26,344 bases of DNA from an uncultured Oscillibacter sp. (lineage in GTDB: Bacteria > Bacillota > Clostridia > Oscillospirales > Oscillospiraceae). Positions within the stretch are counted from its first letter, which is position 1. Each line of letters starts with the position of its first letter. The notes under the pieces are model-generated. The model was not told the DNA's origin and made no database searches. It saw only the letters and a list, made by a program, of their open reading frames with translations. Of the stretch, positions 15,363 to 22,851 are shown in pieces. A program made the translations under genes and the position numbers. The stretch covers positions 1 to 26,344 of the forward strand of contig CAJUCO010000034.1 of the NCBI GenBank assembly GCA_910585245.1, given 5' to 3'.

Positions 15363-15398
15363 GTCCCGCTTTTCCTTTGGAAAAGCGGGACCCTTTTT
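15362..15398 (+). terminator. Terminator of the nanA operon (second copy of the duplicated hairpin)
   Basis: GGTCCCGCTTTTCC/GGAAAAGCGGGACC stem (15362-15392), then C and five T. It is the only hairpin of the group with a T-run on the plus strand. It lies between convergent nanA and thiT and may serve both. Confidence 0.75.
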
Positions 15399-15418
15399 AT
15401 GAGAATCAGCCCCGGCCC

Positions 15419-16078
15419 TTACCGCGCGGCTCTACGAACCCGATCCAGCGCCTGTTCCACCGCCGGCAGCTTGATTACCACAACCGTGGCTGCCGCCTCC
15501 GCCAGCAAATAACTGTAATTGTAAATAATGGGGTAAAGACTCCGAAGGGCCTGGGGAAAATTATCCGGCATATAGTCCATCCAGTAGAGATATCCCCCCA
15601 GGGAGTGGAAGGCTCCCCTGGCCAGCACCGCCAGGAGATAGCCCGCTAAAAGGCCGTTTCGCTTTTCCCGGAGCAGTCCCGCCAGACCCAGGGCCGCGAA
15701 AGCCAATACATAATCGCAGCACACTTGGAATAAGGAGAGAAAATAGGGCTCTTGCAAAAACTGCAGGATGCCATAGGCAAAGCCCACCAGCATCCCGGTC
15801 TTGACACCGTACCAGTTGGCTACCAACACGATGAACAGCATACTTAAAAGCGTGACAGAACCTCCATAAGGCATTTTGAAAACCCTGATAAAGCTGGTCA
15901 CATAGGCCAGTGCCACGGCCATGGCGCAATAGGCCAGCTGCTTGGCGGCAAGGCCCTTTTTCTCCCCCCGGTCCGCCAGGGAAAGTCCCGCCAGCGCGCT
16001 CAGAATGAAAAGGACCGTACTCAGCCCATAGCCTCCGGCGGTAAGGCCCCCCTCCGCGTTGATAAACAGATCCCGCAT
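15419..16078 (-). CDS. thiT: ECF transporter thiamine-binding S component
   Basis: 219 residues with six membrane segments. The ThiT signature YGGSVTLLSMLFIVLVANWY, then GVKTGMLVGFAYGILQFL and CDYVLAFAALGLAGL, match the thiamine-specific S subunit of energy-coupling factor transporters. These use a shared EcfAAT module encoded elsewhere. I place the start at 16078 because AAGGAGGAA lies 8 bases before it; a longer frame would run towards the riboswitch terminator. A complete TPP riboswitch, terminator and promoter stand upstream, which independently supports thiamine as the substrate. It is a single-gene unit convergent with the nanA operon. Confidence 0.92.
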   Translation of the reverse strand: MRDLFINAEGGLTAGGYGLSTVLFILSALAGLSLADRGEKKGLAAKQLAYCAMAVALAYVTSFIRVFKMPYGGSVTLLSMLFIVLVANWYGVKTGMLVGFAYGILQFLQEPYFLSLFQVCCDYVLAFAALGLAGLLREKRNGLLAGYLLAVLARGAFHSLGGYLYWMDYMPDNFPQALRSLYPIIYNYSYLLAEAAATVVVIKLPAVEQALDRVRRAAR

Positions 16079-16128
16079 CAATAAGTTCCTCCTTGTTCCG
16101 ACCGCAAAACTGACGGCAATCAAAAGAA

Positions 16129-16150
16129 GCCCTCCCGAAACCGGGAGGGC
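16129..16150 (-). terminator. Expression-platform terminator of the TPP riboswitch
   Basis: GCCCTCCCG (16129-16137) pairs with CGGGAGGGC (16142-16150). On the minus strand it is followed by TTCTTTTG. It lies between the TPP aptamer and the thiT ribosome site, so thiamine pyrophosphate binding would stop transcription early. Confidence 0.85.
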
Positions 16151-16186
16151 TGTTCCTCATGCGGAAAAAGCATGGTGGTTCATGAC

Positions 16187-16270
16187 GGCTCCCTACGTTG
16201 GCATTACCCAAATCAGGTCATGGGTCGAAGCGTCCGCTTCCTCTCAGCCCGCCAGCGCGAGCTCCCCAGT
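16187..16270 (-). promoter_or_regulatory. TPP riboswitch (THI box)
   Basis: On the minus strand the conserved thi-box elements are all present in order: GGGGAGC (P1 region), GGCTGAGAGG, a variable P3 arm, GACCCATGACCTGATTTGGG and TAATGCCAACGTAGGGAG. CTGAGA and ACCTGAT...GGGTAATGCC are the TPP-binding core. The aptamer senses thiamine pyrophosphate and controls thiT through the downstream terminator. Confidence 0.97.
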
Positions 16271-16296
16271 TCACGATCTATGTAATTGGTAATTTG

Positions 16297-16325
16297 ATTA
16301 TAGCACACTTCGCCCCCCGGCGCAA
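16297..16325 (-). promoter_or_regulatory. Promoter of the thiT riboswitch transcript
   Basis: TTGCGC (16320-16325) and TATAAT (16297-16302) separated by 17 bp on the minus strand, about 27 bp upstream of the aptamer. Confidence 0.8.
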
Positions 16326-16360
16326 GCCTTTTTCCGTCCGGGTATAAAGGAAATTTATAG

Positions 16361-16389
16361 TTGCGAAACCGAAGTGGTTTTGGTATGCT
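16361..16389 (+). promoter_or_regulatory. Promoter of the MoxR-VWA operon
   Basis: TTGCGA (16361-16366) and TATGCT (16384-16389) with a 17-bp spacer. The spacer includes AAACC-N5-GGTTT (16366-16380), a small inverted repeat that could bind a regulator. It drives the ATPase gene 55 bp downstream. Confidence 0.6.
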
Positions 16390-16443
16390 ATTACATTATT
16401 GCATGACCCCCGTTGGCGGGAAAAACAAAGCAAGGGAGAGCCT

Positions 16444-17253
16444 ATGAAACAGATTTTTTCAGGAACCAACCAATATGTGGCCTCCGCCGAGCTGATGTCG
16501 GCGGTGAACATCGCGGTGACGCTGGAAAAGCCGCTGCTGATCAAGGGCGAACCGGGCACCGGAAAAACCATGCTGGCCCAAGCCGTAGCCCAGGCCCTGG
16601 GGAAGGAACTCATCATCTGGAACGTCAAATCCACCACTAAGGCCCAGGACGGACTCTACGTCTATGATGTAGTACAACGCCTCTACGACAGCCAGTTCGG
16701 CTCCCACGGCGTGGACGACATCGCCCATTATATCAAACCGGGCAAGCTGGGAGAGGCCTTCTCCTCCGAGGAACAGGTGGTCCTTCTCATTGACGAGATC
16801 GACAAGGCAGACCTGGAGTTTCCCAACGACCTTTTGTGGGAGTTGGATCAGATGGAATTCTACATCCCGGAAACCCGGGAAACCGTCCGGGCGAAAAAGC
16901 GGCCCATCGTCATCATCACCTCCAACGCCGAAAAGGAGCTGCCCGACGCCTTCCTCCGCCGCTGCGTCTTCCACTATATCGACTTCCCCGACCAAGAGCA
17001 GATGGAGCGCATCCTCCGGGTCCACTTCGACCATTTGGAGGAGGAGCTGCTTCGTCAGGCCATGGCCACCTTCTACTGGCTGCGTCAGCTCCGGGGCATT
17101 GACAAAAAGCCCAGCACCTCGGAGTTGGTGGACTGGCTCCGGGCTCTGATTGCCGGGGGCGCGGACCCCAGGCGAATTCAAAAGGAGATTCCCTTTGCCG
17201 GGGTCCTTCTGAAAAAGGACAAGGACCTGCGAACCCTCCGGGGCGCCCGTTGA
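16444..17253 (+). CDS. MoxR-family AAA+ ATPase
   Basis: 269 residues. Walker A is GEPGTGKT (35-42), Walker B VLLIDEID (113-120), and sensor 1 with the arginine finger region TSNAEKELPDAFLRRC (159-174). MoxR ATPases act as chaperone-like machines that insert metals or assemble complexes and almost always work with a VWA-domain partner, here the next gene, which starts 4 bp after the stop codon. GGGAGAG precedes the ATG; the frame is open 15 codons further upstream without a ribosome site. The client protein of the pair is not encoded nearby, so the process they serve cannot be named. Confidence 0.88.
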   Translation: MKQIFSGTNQYVASAELMSAVNIAVTLEKPLLIKGEPGTGKTMLAQAVAQALGKELIIWNVKSTTKAQDGLYVYDVVQRLYDSQFGSHGVDDIAHYIKPGKLGEAFSSEEQVVLLIDEIDKADLEFPNDLLWELDQMEFYIPETRETVRAKKRPIVIITSNAEKELPDAFLRRCVFHYIDFPDQEQMERILRVHFDHLEEELLRQAMATFYWLRQLRGIDKKPSTSELVDWLRALIAGGADPRRIQKEIPFAGVLLKKDKDLRTLRGAR

Positions 17254-17257
17254 GCCT

Positions 17258-18454
17258 ATGTTCATCTCCTTTTTCTACCTGCTCCGGGGCCGGGGACTGG
17301 ACGTGACGCCAGACGAGTGGATGACTTTGCTGGAGGGGCTGGCCCAGGGGCTGCACCAGTCCTCTTTGACGGGGTTCTACCAGCTTTGCCGGGCGGTGCT
17401 GGTAAAGAGTGAAGCGGACTTTGACCGCTTTGACCAGGCGTTTTTGGAATTCTTTCAGGATATTCCCTGGCAAGGCCCCCTTCCCAGGGAGCTGCTGGAC
17501 TGGTTGGACCACCCGGCAGAAGACCTGGGCCGGACCTTGGAAGAACTGAAGCAAGGCGGCTTTTTGGAAGAGAGCGCCGAGAAGATTCTAAAAATGTTGG
17601 AGGAGCGTCTCAAAGAACAGACCGAGGAACACAACGGCGGCAACTATTGGGTGGGCACCCAGGGCCGGTCTTCCTTTGGTAACAGCGGCTGGCACCCGGG
17701 CGGTCTTCGCATCGGCGGCCAGGGACGGCACCGCACCGCCATGATGGTGGCCGGAGAGCGGCGCTTCCGGGACTTCCGCAGGGACAACACACTGGACACC
17801 CGCCAATTTCAAACCGCCTTCCGCCGGCTGCGCCAACTCTCCATCCAGGCCGACGAAAACGAGGAGGTTCTCGATGTGGACGGGACCATCCACGAGACCT
17901 GTGAAAACGGCGGCCTTTTAAAAATTCAAAAGACCCATCCCCGGAAAAACGCTGTGAAAGTCCTGCTTCTGATGGACTCCGGCGGGTCTATGGACTATTA
18001 CGCCGGACTCTGCTCGCAACTCTTCCAGGCCGCCCAGCGCTCCAACCATTTCAAGGAGCTCCACACCTACTATTTTCACAACTGCGTCTATTCAGAGCTC
18101 TATACCGGCCCCTCCCTCCTTTATCGGGAGGCGGTTCCCACCGACTGGGTTCTCCAAAATTTTGACGGCGGATACAAAGTCATCATCGTAGGCGACGCCG
18201 CCATGAACCCCTATGAGCTGCGGGAGCGGCACTACGACTGGGAACGGCGGTCTTACGGCCCTTCCGGCCTGGAGTGGCTGGAGGGGATGAAGAAGCAATA
18301 CCCCTACCTGGTCTGGCTGAACCCGGAGCCCATGCCAAAGCAACCGGACTACTGGGGACAGACCCACTGGCAACTGGGGCAAATGTTCCCTATGTACGAT
18401 CTCACCACCGAAGGACTTGAGCGGGCCATGAAGCGTCTGATGAGCCGGAAATAG
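17258..18454 (+). CDS. VWA-domain protein, CoxE-like partner of MoxR
   Basis: 398 residues, cytoplasmic (no signal or membrane segment). The N-terminal half is helical and charged (residues 1-125), followed by a Gly/Arg/His-rich stretch (126-165). The von Willebrand A domain starts near residue 232: VKVLLLMDSGGSMDYYAG holds the MIDAS motif DxGxS (D240, G242, S244) and VGDAAM a second metal-site aspartate (D313). CoxE-like proteins pair with MoxR ATPases, and start here 4 bp after the ATPase with no clear ribosome site, implying translational coupling. It may recognise a client for the ATPase. A repeat copy and a strong terminator follow. Confidence 0.85.
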   Translation: MFISFFYLLRGRGLDVTPDEWMTLLEGLAQGLHQSSLTGFYQLCRAVLVKSEADFDRFDQAFLEFFQDIPWQGPLPRELLDWLDHPAEDLGRTLEELKQGGFLEESAEKILKMLEERLKEQTEEHNGGNYWVGTQGRSSFGNSGWHPGGLRIGGQGRHRTAMMVAGERRFRDFRRDNTLDTRQFQTAFRRLRQLSIQADENEEVLDVDGTIHETCENGGLLKIQKTHPRKNAVKVLLLMDSGGSMDYYAGLCSQLFQAAQRSNHFKELHTYYFHNCVYSELYTGPSLLYREAVPTDWVLQNFDGGYKVIIVGDAAMNPYELRERHYDWERRSYGPSGLEWLEGMKKQYPYLVWLNPEPMPKQPDYWGQTHWQLGQMFPMYDLTTEGLERAMKRLMSRK

Positions 18455-18553
18455 TTTTCAGATTTTCACAAAAGCCCTGAAAACTTATGATCAAAATGAC
18501 GGGGGAAAACCCCTCCTGGGTTTTCCCCTTTCCCGTCGCTTTCGTTTCCCGTC
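18453..18553 (+). repeat. Double-hairpin repeat, diverged copy C
   Basis: Same design as copies A and B: AGTTTTCAG/CTGAAAACTT flanking a short segment, a TGATCAAAAT spacer, then GGGGGAAAACCC/GGGTTTTCCCC and a T/C-rich tail. Sequence identity is low, but layout and several words are shared. It overlaps the last base pairs of the VWA gene's stop. Confidence 0.6.
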
Positions 18554-18567
18554 TTTTCCACCACTTG

Positions 18568-18602
18568 AAGCAGGGGCCGCCAAAAGGCGGCCCCTGCTTT
18601 TA
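18568..18602 (+). terminator. Strong bidirectional terminator
   Basis: AAGCAGGGGCCGCC (18568-18581) pairs perfectly with 18586-18599 around AAAA, then a TTTT-rich tail on the plus strand. It ends the MoxR-VWA operon and may also serve the convergent large gene, whose stop is at 18625. Confidence 0.85.
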
Positions 18603-18624
18603 AACTGTCTCAGACAGAAGCTCC

Positions 18625-21600
18625 TCACCGGAACAACTGCCGCACATCCTCTTTTCCCCGTTTACCATGGGTCCGCATCGCCTGGGAGGACGGAAGGGGA
18701 ATAGATTGCCGGGCGTCTTCCAGCAGTGTGCCCGCCGCCCCCGCGTCCCGCACGGGCCCTCCGCTCAGATACTGCTGAACGCCCAAAAGCCCGTTGTAAC
18801 TCCGCTCCAGACGGTGATACAACACATGATAGGCGTTTTGAATCTGGGCCACCCAGCGCCGGTCCCGCTCGACGACAGCCTGGGCCGCCTTGGCGGCCTC
18901 CTTTGTCGCCACGCTGAGCCGGTCCAGCCCCAAAGCGTGGGACGAGAGGCGGAACTGAGGCAGCGTCACCGTCTCCGCCCCCATCTGGAGGGGAACCCCC
19001 GAACGGGTCCACAGCCGCGCCCGTCCGATATCCGCGCCGTCGGAAATTCGAACTTCTCCGCAGCTGCCAAAAAGGCAGGCTCCGATGTCCGCGCCTGGGT
19101 CTCCTCCCAGGGCCTTTTGAATCCGAGCAGTTCCTCCAATCAAAATATCACCGCAACCGCCCTGAACTCCCGCGCCGATGGCCGCCGCGTGTCCCACCGC
19201 CACAGCCGTGACGCTGCCGCCCTGGATCGTGATGTTTCCAACAGACGCCCCCAGAGCGCCGCCGATGCCCGCGCCGCCGCCAGTTTCCCCGGTGGCGGTG
19301 ATCACGCCCCCCAGAATTTCCACCGGGCCCATGGCGCCCCGCTTTCCCGCGCCGATGCCCGCGCCGCCGCCGGTTCCCACGGCGGTGACCGCGCCGCCCC
19401 GGATTCGAATAAAGCTGGTCTGATCCCGGCTGCCGCCGCTGTCCCGGCCGATACCCGCACCACCGGCGCCGCCGGAGGCGGTGAGGGTCCCCACGGGATT
19501 TCGCCCGTTTTCCCGGGCCTCCGGACAATCCACATAGAGGGACGTGCCCTCCCCCAGCGAAACGCCCGCCCAGCCGGCGCCGCTTACAAAGTGATTCTCC
19601 GCGCCGCTTCGCAGCAACAAGGTCACGCGGTTCTCCCGTCCCAGGTGGAACGCGCCCCCCTCGGACACACGGCAGACCACGCCCCCCAGCGTCAGCTCCA
19701 TATCCCCGATGCCGTCCGCCAGGGCCAACCGCCCGCTAAAGGGAACCCGGTTGGCGTCGATTCCCACGCCGCCGGAGATGGCGCTGACCTGATTGGTCAA
19801 AATCCGCAGCGTGTGAGTCTCCTCCTCATAAATCCAGTCTTTTCCAGGTTCCCCTCCGGTAACGGTGAAGGGGTTTGGATATAGGACGATCTCCTCAAAA
19901 GTTCCGGCGTGCTCGTTCCAGCGCAGGTAGGCGTACCGGGTTTTGGGCCGCTGGATCTCATCTTTCCCCCGGATGACCACAGTGTGAACCGGAGAGCCCC
20001 GCTCCCCCTTTTCCAGCCACAACCGCGCGGGCTCGCCGCTTAAAAGCGCCACACGCCCCTGCTTCCCGTCCACCGTCAAGGATGTGACGGCGCTCCAACC
20101 CGGCAACAATGTCCGCCAGACGATTTCAAAGGGGGCCATGGGCTTTCCGCTCCCACTGGTAACCTTAGCCGCCTGAGTCGCCAGGAAAACCGGCCCCTCT
20201 ATAACCACGGGAACCGCCAGTCTCCCCGGCGTTCCGTCCTCCTCCGCCGCGAAAATCACCGCGCCGCCTGTCAGACGCAAGACATTGCTCTCGTCCCCCC
20301 GGAGCGCACCTATCCGCACCAGCCCGCCGCCACTCAGGGTCAGCGAAGCGCCGGGGCGCAGGTGAATCTCTTCCAATGTGGCCTCCTTCGGGCTGGACAA
20401 CTCTGCCCCAGATCCAGTTACCACCAGCATCGGAACCCGCAGCTCTCGCAACGTCACCCTTCCCGTACCGGAGAGGACGACCGTCCGCTCCCCTTGGCCG
20501 GTCCCCTGAAGCGCCACCTCCGTCTCACCCCTCAGCGTCACTTCTCCGGTAGCGCCGTCCACAGATACCCCAGAGAGATCCCGGCCCGCCGCGCTCACGT
20601 CCCCAAGGTCCAAAGCCGCAGCCCGGGGCGCGGCCTCCTCCAAAAAGGCCCCTTCCCCGACGCCACCGGCGTTTTCTCCGGCGTTTTCCTGGACAGCTTC
20701 CGGATTATTGCCGCCGGTGCTTTGGACCGCCGCCAGCAGGCTCATCATCAGCTCCAGCTCCATGCCCTCCATCTCCGCCAGGAGCGTCAGCATAGAAGCC
20801 TTGGACAGCAAAGCGGCGGCGTCCCCGGCATACAAAAACAGTCCCCCCAGGAAATCGTCCAAGCCGGGGGCTGTGCCGCCAATAAACTGGGCTTCCAGGC
20901 TTGAGAAGCTGGTAAACGTACCTTTTGTCAAAATCTCCAGCGCCTGGTCCGGTGGAACGCCCTTTTCAACCTTCTCTAAAAGCCGCTGCAACCCCTCCAA
21001 AGCCGCCTTCAAATCCAAACCCTTGGAGGCGGAGCCTCCGGCGATGACTCCGCCCAGATACAGCGCTGCCAAGTAGCGCACCGCGGCGCTATTTTCCAAG
21101 GACTTTCTGGAAATGGCATCCAGAATATCCGGAATGCCGGCGCTCTTGTCCAGCCCCAGCAGATTCAGCAGCCGCTCCGGACTCAGTCCCTTATGCGCCA
21201 TTCCCCTTAGCAGCCAATTGGGGAGTTTCTGCACGCCTTCCGGACGCTCCTCCCCCAGGACTTCGTCCACCGGAGGCTCCATTCCGTCCTCCACCTCCAT
21301 GTCTCCGTCCAGAAACAGCTTGGTTCCACCGGCCAAGGCCCCGCCGGTCATGCGGTCAATCTCCTCCACCAGGCGCTCCAGTTCCGCCTGAAGGGCGGCC
21401 CGGTCCGATTGGCCGCCCTCGGCCTTTTGAAGCAGTCGCGCCATACTCTCCAGGCTGTCCTGCACCTCCGCCAGCACCGCTTCCCCCACCTGGAGCGTCC
21501 GGTGACTCTCCCGTGTGTGGTTTTCCGCCTGACCGATTTTGGTCATGAGCCAACGGAGGGTCTCCGAAACCGTGGCCCCCGAGGTCTTGGCCGCCGGACG

Positions 21601-21696
21601 GCTCTCACCGGCGGCGGCTTTCTTTTCCGTCTTCTCCGCCGCCTGATACCGGGGTCCGGTTACCCCCCGCTCCCTTCGAATTGTCAGCTCACCCAT
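18625..21696 (-). CDS. Giant flagellin-like protein with beta-rich, GGAGIG-repeat centre
   Basis: 1023 residues from the ATG at 21696, preceded by AAAGGGGG; the frame stays open another 54 codons. Residues ~45-131 resemble the flagellin D1 N-terminal helices (QVGEAVLAEVQDSLESMARL, then ALQAELERLVEEIDRM and GGTKLFLDGD). Residues 927-1023 resemble the C-terminal helices: LSVATKEAAKAAQAV, QNAYHVLYHRLERSYNGL and the final VRQLFR, against flagellin's VLQLLR. The usual first ~40 flagellin residues are replaced by a charged, Ala-rich stretch. In between are a helical region (~110-310), a beta-rich region (~330-735) and five ~30-residue glycine repeats (740-885, GGAGIG core). There is no signal peptide, in keeping with flagellar export. 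A filament-decorating or adhesive role is inference; no other flagellar gene is near. Confidence 0.6.
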   Translation of the reverse strand: MGELTIRRERGVTGPRYQAAEKTEKKAAAGESRPAAKTSGATVSETLRWLMTKIGQAENHTRESHRTLQVGEAVLAEVQDSLESMARLLQKAEGGQSDRAALQAELERLVEEIDRMTGGALAGGTKLFLDGDMEVEDGMEPPVDEVLGEERPEGVQKLPNWLLRGMAHKGLSPERLLNLLGLDKSAGIPDILDAISRKSLENSAAVRYLAALYLGGVIAGGSASKGLDLKAALEGLQRLLEKVEKGVPPDQALEILTKGTFTSFSSLEAQFIGGTAPGLDDFLGGLFLYAGDAAALLSKASMLTLLAEMEGMELELMMSLLAAVQSTGGNNPEAVQENAGENAGGVGEGAFLEEAAPRAAALDLGDVSAAGRDLSGVSVDGATGEVTLRGETEVALQGTGQGERTVVLSGTGRVTLRELRVPMLVVTGSGAELSSPKEATLEEIHLRPGASLTLSGGGLVRIGALRGDESNVLRLTGGAVIFAAEEDGTPGRLAVPVVIEGPVFLATQAAKVTSGSGKPMAPFEIVWRTLLPGWSAVTSLTVDGKQGRVALLSGEPARLWLEKGERGSPVHTVVIRGKDEIQRPKTRYAYLRWNEHAGTFEEIVLYPNPFTVTGGEPGKDWIYEEETHTLRILTNQVSAISGGVGIDANRVPFSGRLALADGIGDMELTLGGVVCRVSEGGAFHLGRENRVTLLLRSGAENHFVSGAGWAGVSLGEGTSLYVDCPEARENGRNPVGTLTASGGAGGAGIGRDSGGSRDQTSFIRIRGGAVTAVGTGGGAGIGAGKRGAMGPVEILGGVITATGETGGGAGIGGALGASVGNITIQGGSVTAVAVGHAAAIGAGVQGGCGDILIGGTARIQKALGGDPGADIGACLFGSCGEVRISDGADIGRARLWTRSGVPLQMGAETVTLPQFRLSSHALGLDRLSVATKEAAKAAQAVVERDRRWVAQIQNAYHVLYHRLERSYNGLLGVQQYLSGGPVRDAGAAGTLLEDARQSIPLPSSQAMRTHGKRGKEDVRQLFR

Positions 21697-21836
21697 TCCA
21701 GGCGTCCCCCTTTCTTGAAATCCCGCAAACCGCCGGTTTTCATAACAGCCTTCCAAATACCCGGCGCAAAGCGATCTGCCGGACGGCGCGGGTGAACCGC
21801 TATTTGTCCCGGAACAGCAGCAACGCCCCTTGCCAT
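21684..21836 (-). CDS. Possible small leader protein upstream of the flagellin-like gene
   Basis: A 50-residue open frame starting MARGVAAVPGQIAVHPRRPA, with GGAG 6 bases before its ATG and a second AAAGGAG just upstream. It ends 13 bp inside the flagellin-like gene in another frame, so translation of the two could be coupled. The sequence is basic and Pro/Gly-rich and I recognise no family. Part of it simply reads across the ribosome site of the large gene, so it may be chance. Confidence 0.3.
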   Translation of the reverse strand: MARGVAAVPGQIAVHPRRPADRFAPGIWKAVMKTGGLRDFKKGGRLEWVS

Positions 21837-21889
21837 TCGCGTCTCCACTCCTTTGCACGGCACTTTAAAAGTTGCCATATATATTCTAT

Positions 21890-21897
21890 ATATCGGC
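21890..21897 (-). promoter_or_regulatory. Sigma-D (sigma-28)-type -10 element upstream of flagellin-like gene
   Basis: The minus strand reads GCCGATAT, identical to the Bacillus sigma-D consensus -10 element used for flagellin and late motility genes. The -35 expected 15 bp upstream (consensus TAAA) is poor (TTAT at 21913-21916). The element is 53 bp from the small open frame and about 190 bp from the large gene start. A conventional sigma-A promoter with good fit is not visible here. Confidence 0.5.
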
Positions 21898-22002
21898 AGT
21901 CAGGCCGGAAAGATAAGAAAGGAATGGGGAAACGCACCATGTGTATCTCCCCGTCACCCAGGCTGTCTAAAAACTCTTTTCACTTCCAAAACACGCTCAA
22001 AT

Positions 22003-22056
22003 AGAAAACGAGAGGAACCCTTCCGGCTTCCTCTCGCAAGGCTCTTCCTTCCCGTC
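22003..22056 (+). repeat. Double-hairpin repeat family, partial copy D
   Basis: GAAAACGAGAGGAACCC, a short loop, then TTCCTCTCG (stem 22009-22017 with 22028-22036) followed by a GGCTCTTCCTTCCCG tail. It matches the second hairpin and tail of copies A and B with several compensated changes. The first hairpin is decayed or missing. Confidence 0.6.
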
Positions 22057-22121
22057 AAATCGGTTCTTACATACATTTGAAAAACCAAGTAACGTGGAAA
22101 TACGCGATACGTCTTCCCACA

Positions 22122-22847
22122 TTACGCCCTAATTGCCAAGTCCCAGACCACCTCGCTCGCCAGAATCAACCCCGCCACGGCGGGCACAAAGGCGTTGCTC
22201 CCCGGCACCTGCCGCCGAACCTCTCCCTCCAGGGCGGCCTGATCAAGCGCTCCCTCCGGTTCCCTGGGAGGCTCTTGGGAATAGACCACTTTCAAACTTT
22301 TGACGCCCCGGCGCTTCAATTCCTTGCGCATCACCCGGGCCAGGGGGCAAACGGAGGTCTCGTAGATATCCGCCACCCGGAAAGCGGTGGGGTCCAGCTT
22401 ATTTCCCGCCCCCATACAGCTGATCATGGGAATCCCCGCCGCCTGGGCCTGCTGAATCAAGGCCAATTTCCCTGTGACGGTGTCAATGGCGTCTACCACA
22501 TAATCGTACTGGGAGAAGGCAAAATCCCCGGCGGTATCGGGCCCATAGAAGATTTTCCAGGCGTTTACCACCGCCGCCGGGTTGATTTCCAGCGCCCGCT
22601 CCCTGGCAACCTCGGCTTTGTAGCGGCCCAGGGTCTGGTGAGTCGCCAAAATCTGGCGGTTGAGGTTCGTCAAACTCACACGGTCGCTATCGATGAAGTC
22701 CAACGTCCCCACACCGCTGCGGACCAGGGCCTCCGCCGTATAGCCTCCCACACCTCCCAGGCCAAATACCGCCACCCGCGCCCTGGCCAGACGCTCCAAG
22801 CCCTCCCGGCCCAGCAGCAGTTCCGTTCTCGAAAACTGATCCAGCAT
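22122..22847 (-). CDS. tcdA: tRNA threonylcarbamoyladenosine dehydratase
   Basis: 241 residues of the ThiF/MoeB/HesA E1-like superfamily. The nucleotide-binding motif GLGGVGG is at residues 29-35, followed by DFIDSDRVSLTNLNRQ, the ATP-Mg region typical of the fold; VDAIDTVTGKLALI is the conserved helix after the second Asp. TcdA (CsdL) uses ATP to cyclise t6A37 in tRNAs to ct6A. I chose the ATG at 22847, with GGAGAGTGAGG ahead of it inside the preceding gene; a longer frame adds ten residues. It is the last gene of the mnmA operon, 4 bp after the Cys-rich gene, so two tRNA-modification enzymes share a transcript. Confidence 0.88.
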   Translation of the reverse strand: MLDQFSRTELLLGREGLERLARARVAVFGLGGVGGYTAEALVRSGVGTLDFIDSDRVSLTNLNRQILATHQTLGRYKAEVARERALEINPAAVVNAWKIFYGPDTAGDFAFSQYDYVVDAIDTVTGKLALIQQAQAAGIPMISCMGAGNKLDPTAFRVADIYETSVCPLARVMRKELKRRGVKSLKVVYSQEPPREPEGALDQAALEGEVRRQVPGSNAFVPAVAGLILASEVVWDLAIRA

Positions 22848-22851
22848 ACCC

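Larger units (their letters stand above)
21697..22121. other. Leader and spacer between flagellin-like gene and tcdA
   Basis: Holds the possible small leader protein, the sigma-D-like element, an A/T-rich TATATA stretch (21876-21893) and repeat copy D. Apart from the small leader frame, no gene with a ribosome site and recognisable sequence is evident. Both flanking genes are on the minus strand. Confidence 0.5.

Noticed and set aside
19100..19480. A CRISPR array or tandem DNA repeat from recurring GC-rich words
   Set aside because: The repeats encode the GGAGIG protein units in frame within the flagellin-like gene; they lack constant repeats with unique spacers.
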